Assembly: GCA_964385995.1 (NCBI GenBank)
Contig: CAYLRF010000005.1
Span: 1-42,611 of the forward strand
Length of the DNA stretch: 42,611 bases
Source: CAYLRF01 sp964385995
GTDB lineage: Bacteria; Bacillota; Clostridia; Lachnospirales; Lachnospiraceae
Direction of reading: 5' to 3'
Part shown: one piece after another, positions 42,005 to 42,611 of the stretch
How the letters are laid out: each line of letters opens with the position of its first letter
How positions within the stretch are numbered: the first letter of the stretch is position 1
Position numbers and translations under genes: made by a program
Notes under the pieces: generated by a model
The model's database searches: none
Seen by the model: only the letters and a program-made list of their open reading frames with translations
Told to the model about the DNA's origin: nothing

Positions 42005-42611
42005 TCATAAGTTAAACATCTTCCTCATTTCCGCTTCCAGCGTTCCGTTTTTCGCATATTCCAGCGTATCGCAGAGGCGGATATTGTTTTTCTCGATGTG
42101 TATCTCATCGGCAAATCCCAAGATATAGCGCAGACAAATGCGGTAGATGATTTCCGTCGGGGCGCAGCCGTAGACCTGCTTTGCGAAGATGTGGTTCAGC
42201 CTCTCGGAATCATCGGGATATAGGGCTTTCATCCTTCCGCTTCGGTAAAGTCTTGTCACGATCTCCGTGATGTACATCCCGGACTTCATGTAAAGATCGG
42301 CGAAGGTCGCGTCCGGGTCGTCAAAACATCCGGGATTTTCCCGCTCCAGATGGTCCGCCATATCTTTCACGACTTTTTTCGGCGTGAAGATCTGATTCGT
42401 GCGCTGCGGGGGAATGTAATCGAAGATGTCTTCATCATGCTCCGCCTCGAAATAATTCGCGAGCTCGGATCGTTTTCTCATGAACTCCCGCACGGCGTCG
42501 TTAAAGACGATTTCTTCGAACAGATGGCCGTCAAAATGCTTTTTTTCTCCCGATTCCGACACGTAGTCCCCGCCGTCGCGCAGCATACGGAACTCATCAA
42601 GCCTGACTCCC
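42005..42611 (-). CDS. C-terminal part of a restriction-modification type DNA methyltransferase, 5' end outside window
   Basis: The frame is open to the window edge (GVRLDEFRMLRDGG...), so the start is not seen; about 202 codons are visible. RTNQIFTPKKVVKDMADHLE is the N-6 adenine methyltransferase motif X region (NQ-x-FTP), followed by DDPDATFADLYMKSGMYITEIVTRLY. The latter stands where motif I, DPACGSG, should be, and is strongly altered (DLYMKSG). The rest (VYGCAPTEIIYRICLRYILGF) resembles the end of large R-M polypeptides. It probably belongs to a multi-domain restriction or modification enzyme. The gene ends 159 bp before the Fic-fold gene on the same strand. Confidence 0.6.
   Translation of the reverse strand, partial: GVRLDEFRMLRDGGDYVSESGEKKHFDGHLFEEIVFNDAVREFMRKRSELANYFEAEHDEDIFDYIPPQRTNQIFTPKKVVKDMADHLERENPGCFDDPDATFADLYMKSGMYITEIVTRLYRSGRMKALYPDDSERLNHIFAKQVYGCAPTEIIYRICLRYILGFADEIHIEKNNIRLCDTLEYAKNGTLEAEMRKMFNL

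Noticed and set aside
1..42611. tRNA, rRNA or transposase genes
   Set aside because: I looked for cloverleaf-like and transposase-like sequence between genes and recognised none; a covariance-model search was not possible here.

Overview
The window is the chromosomal replication-origin neighbourhood of a fairly GC-rich Bacillota bacterium, most likely a Clostridia of the Lachnospiraceae type. Evidence is the gene order around dnaA (dnaN, S4 protein, recF, gyrB, gyrA on one side; rpmH, rnpA, yidD, yidC, jag/khpB, mnmE, mnmG, rsmG, parA, parB, a DUF4446 gene and serS on the other), Gram-positive lipobox lipoproteins, a CIRCE element and perfect parS palindromes. Six runs of exactly 100 N mark scaffold joins of a draft, probably metagenomic, assembly. 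Two of them (28873-28972 and 31030-31129) are spurious: the same 55 bases stand on both sides, and removing the N run plus one copy restores intact rsmG and parB reading frames.

Left arm (1-10193, all minus strand): a putative surface/uptake operon. In transcription order it encodes a beta-propeller-like lipoprotein, two sugar-type ABC permeases, a solute-binding lipoprotein, a lipoprotein with a ComEC-like metallo-beta-lactamase fold that has lost its metal ligands, and a very large membrane-anchored beta-helix protein with Pmp-like FxxN/GGA repeats that runs off the window. Its promoter has a TTGACA -35 and a TAAAAT -10 separated by 16 bp, nine of which are one G run, so expression may be phase-variable. 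A Fic AMPylase gene diverges from it.

Centre (11454-34000): a classical origin. Genes left of 21670 read leftward (dnaA, dnaN, S4, recF, gyrB, gyrA, plus an AEC transporter directly behind gyrA) and genes from rpmH read rightward. The dnaA-rpmH intergenic region holds DnaA boxes, an AT-rich stretch and the dnaA promoter. Two 20-bp palindromes containing parS precede parAB. The protein set joins replication initiation and supercoiling, RNase P, membrane-protein insertion, tRNA wobble modification (MnmE/MnmG), 16S rRNA methylation (RsmG) and chromosome segregation.

Right arm (34156-42611, all minus strand): an HrcA-regulated Hsp20, then murC, a DnaD-like protein, a DnaC-like helicase loader and a PRPP synthetase. 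At the edge are a Fic-fold protein whose catalytic His is Gln, with its own palindrome-flanked promoter, and the 3' part of a restriction-modification type gene. The last two look AT-richer than the core genes.

A recurring theme is tandem duplication. A 66-bp repeat enlarges a roughly 134-residue insert in RsmG, a 21-bp repeat adds three heptads to MnmG, and several intergenic regions consist of decayed repeats, one of which (after serS) contains a near copy of the gene's own 3' end.
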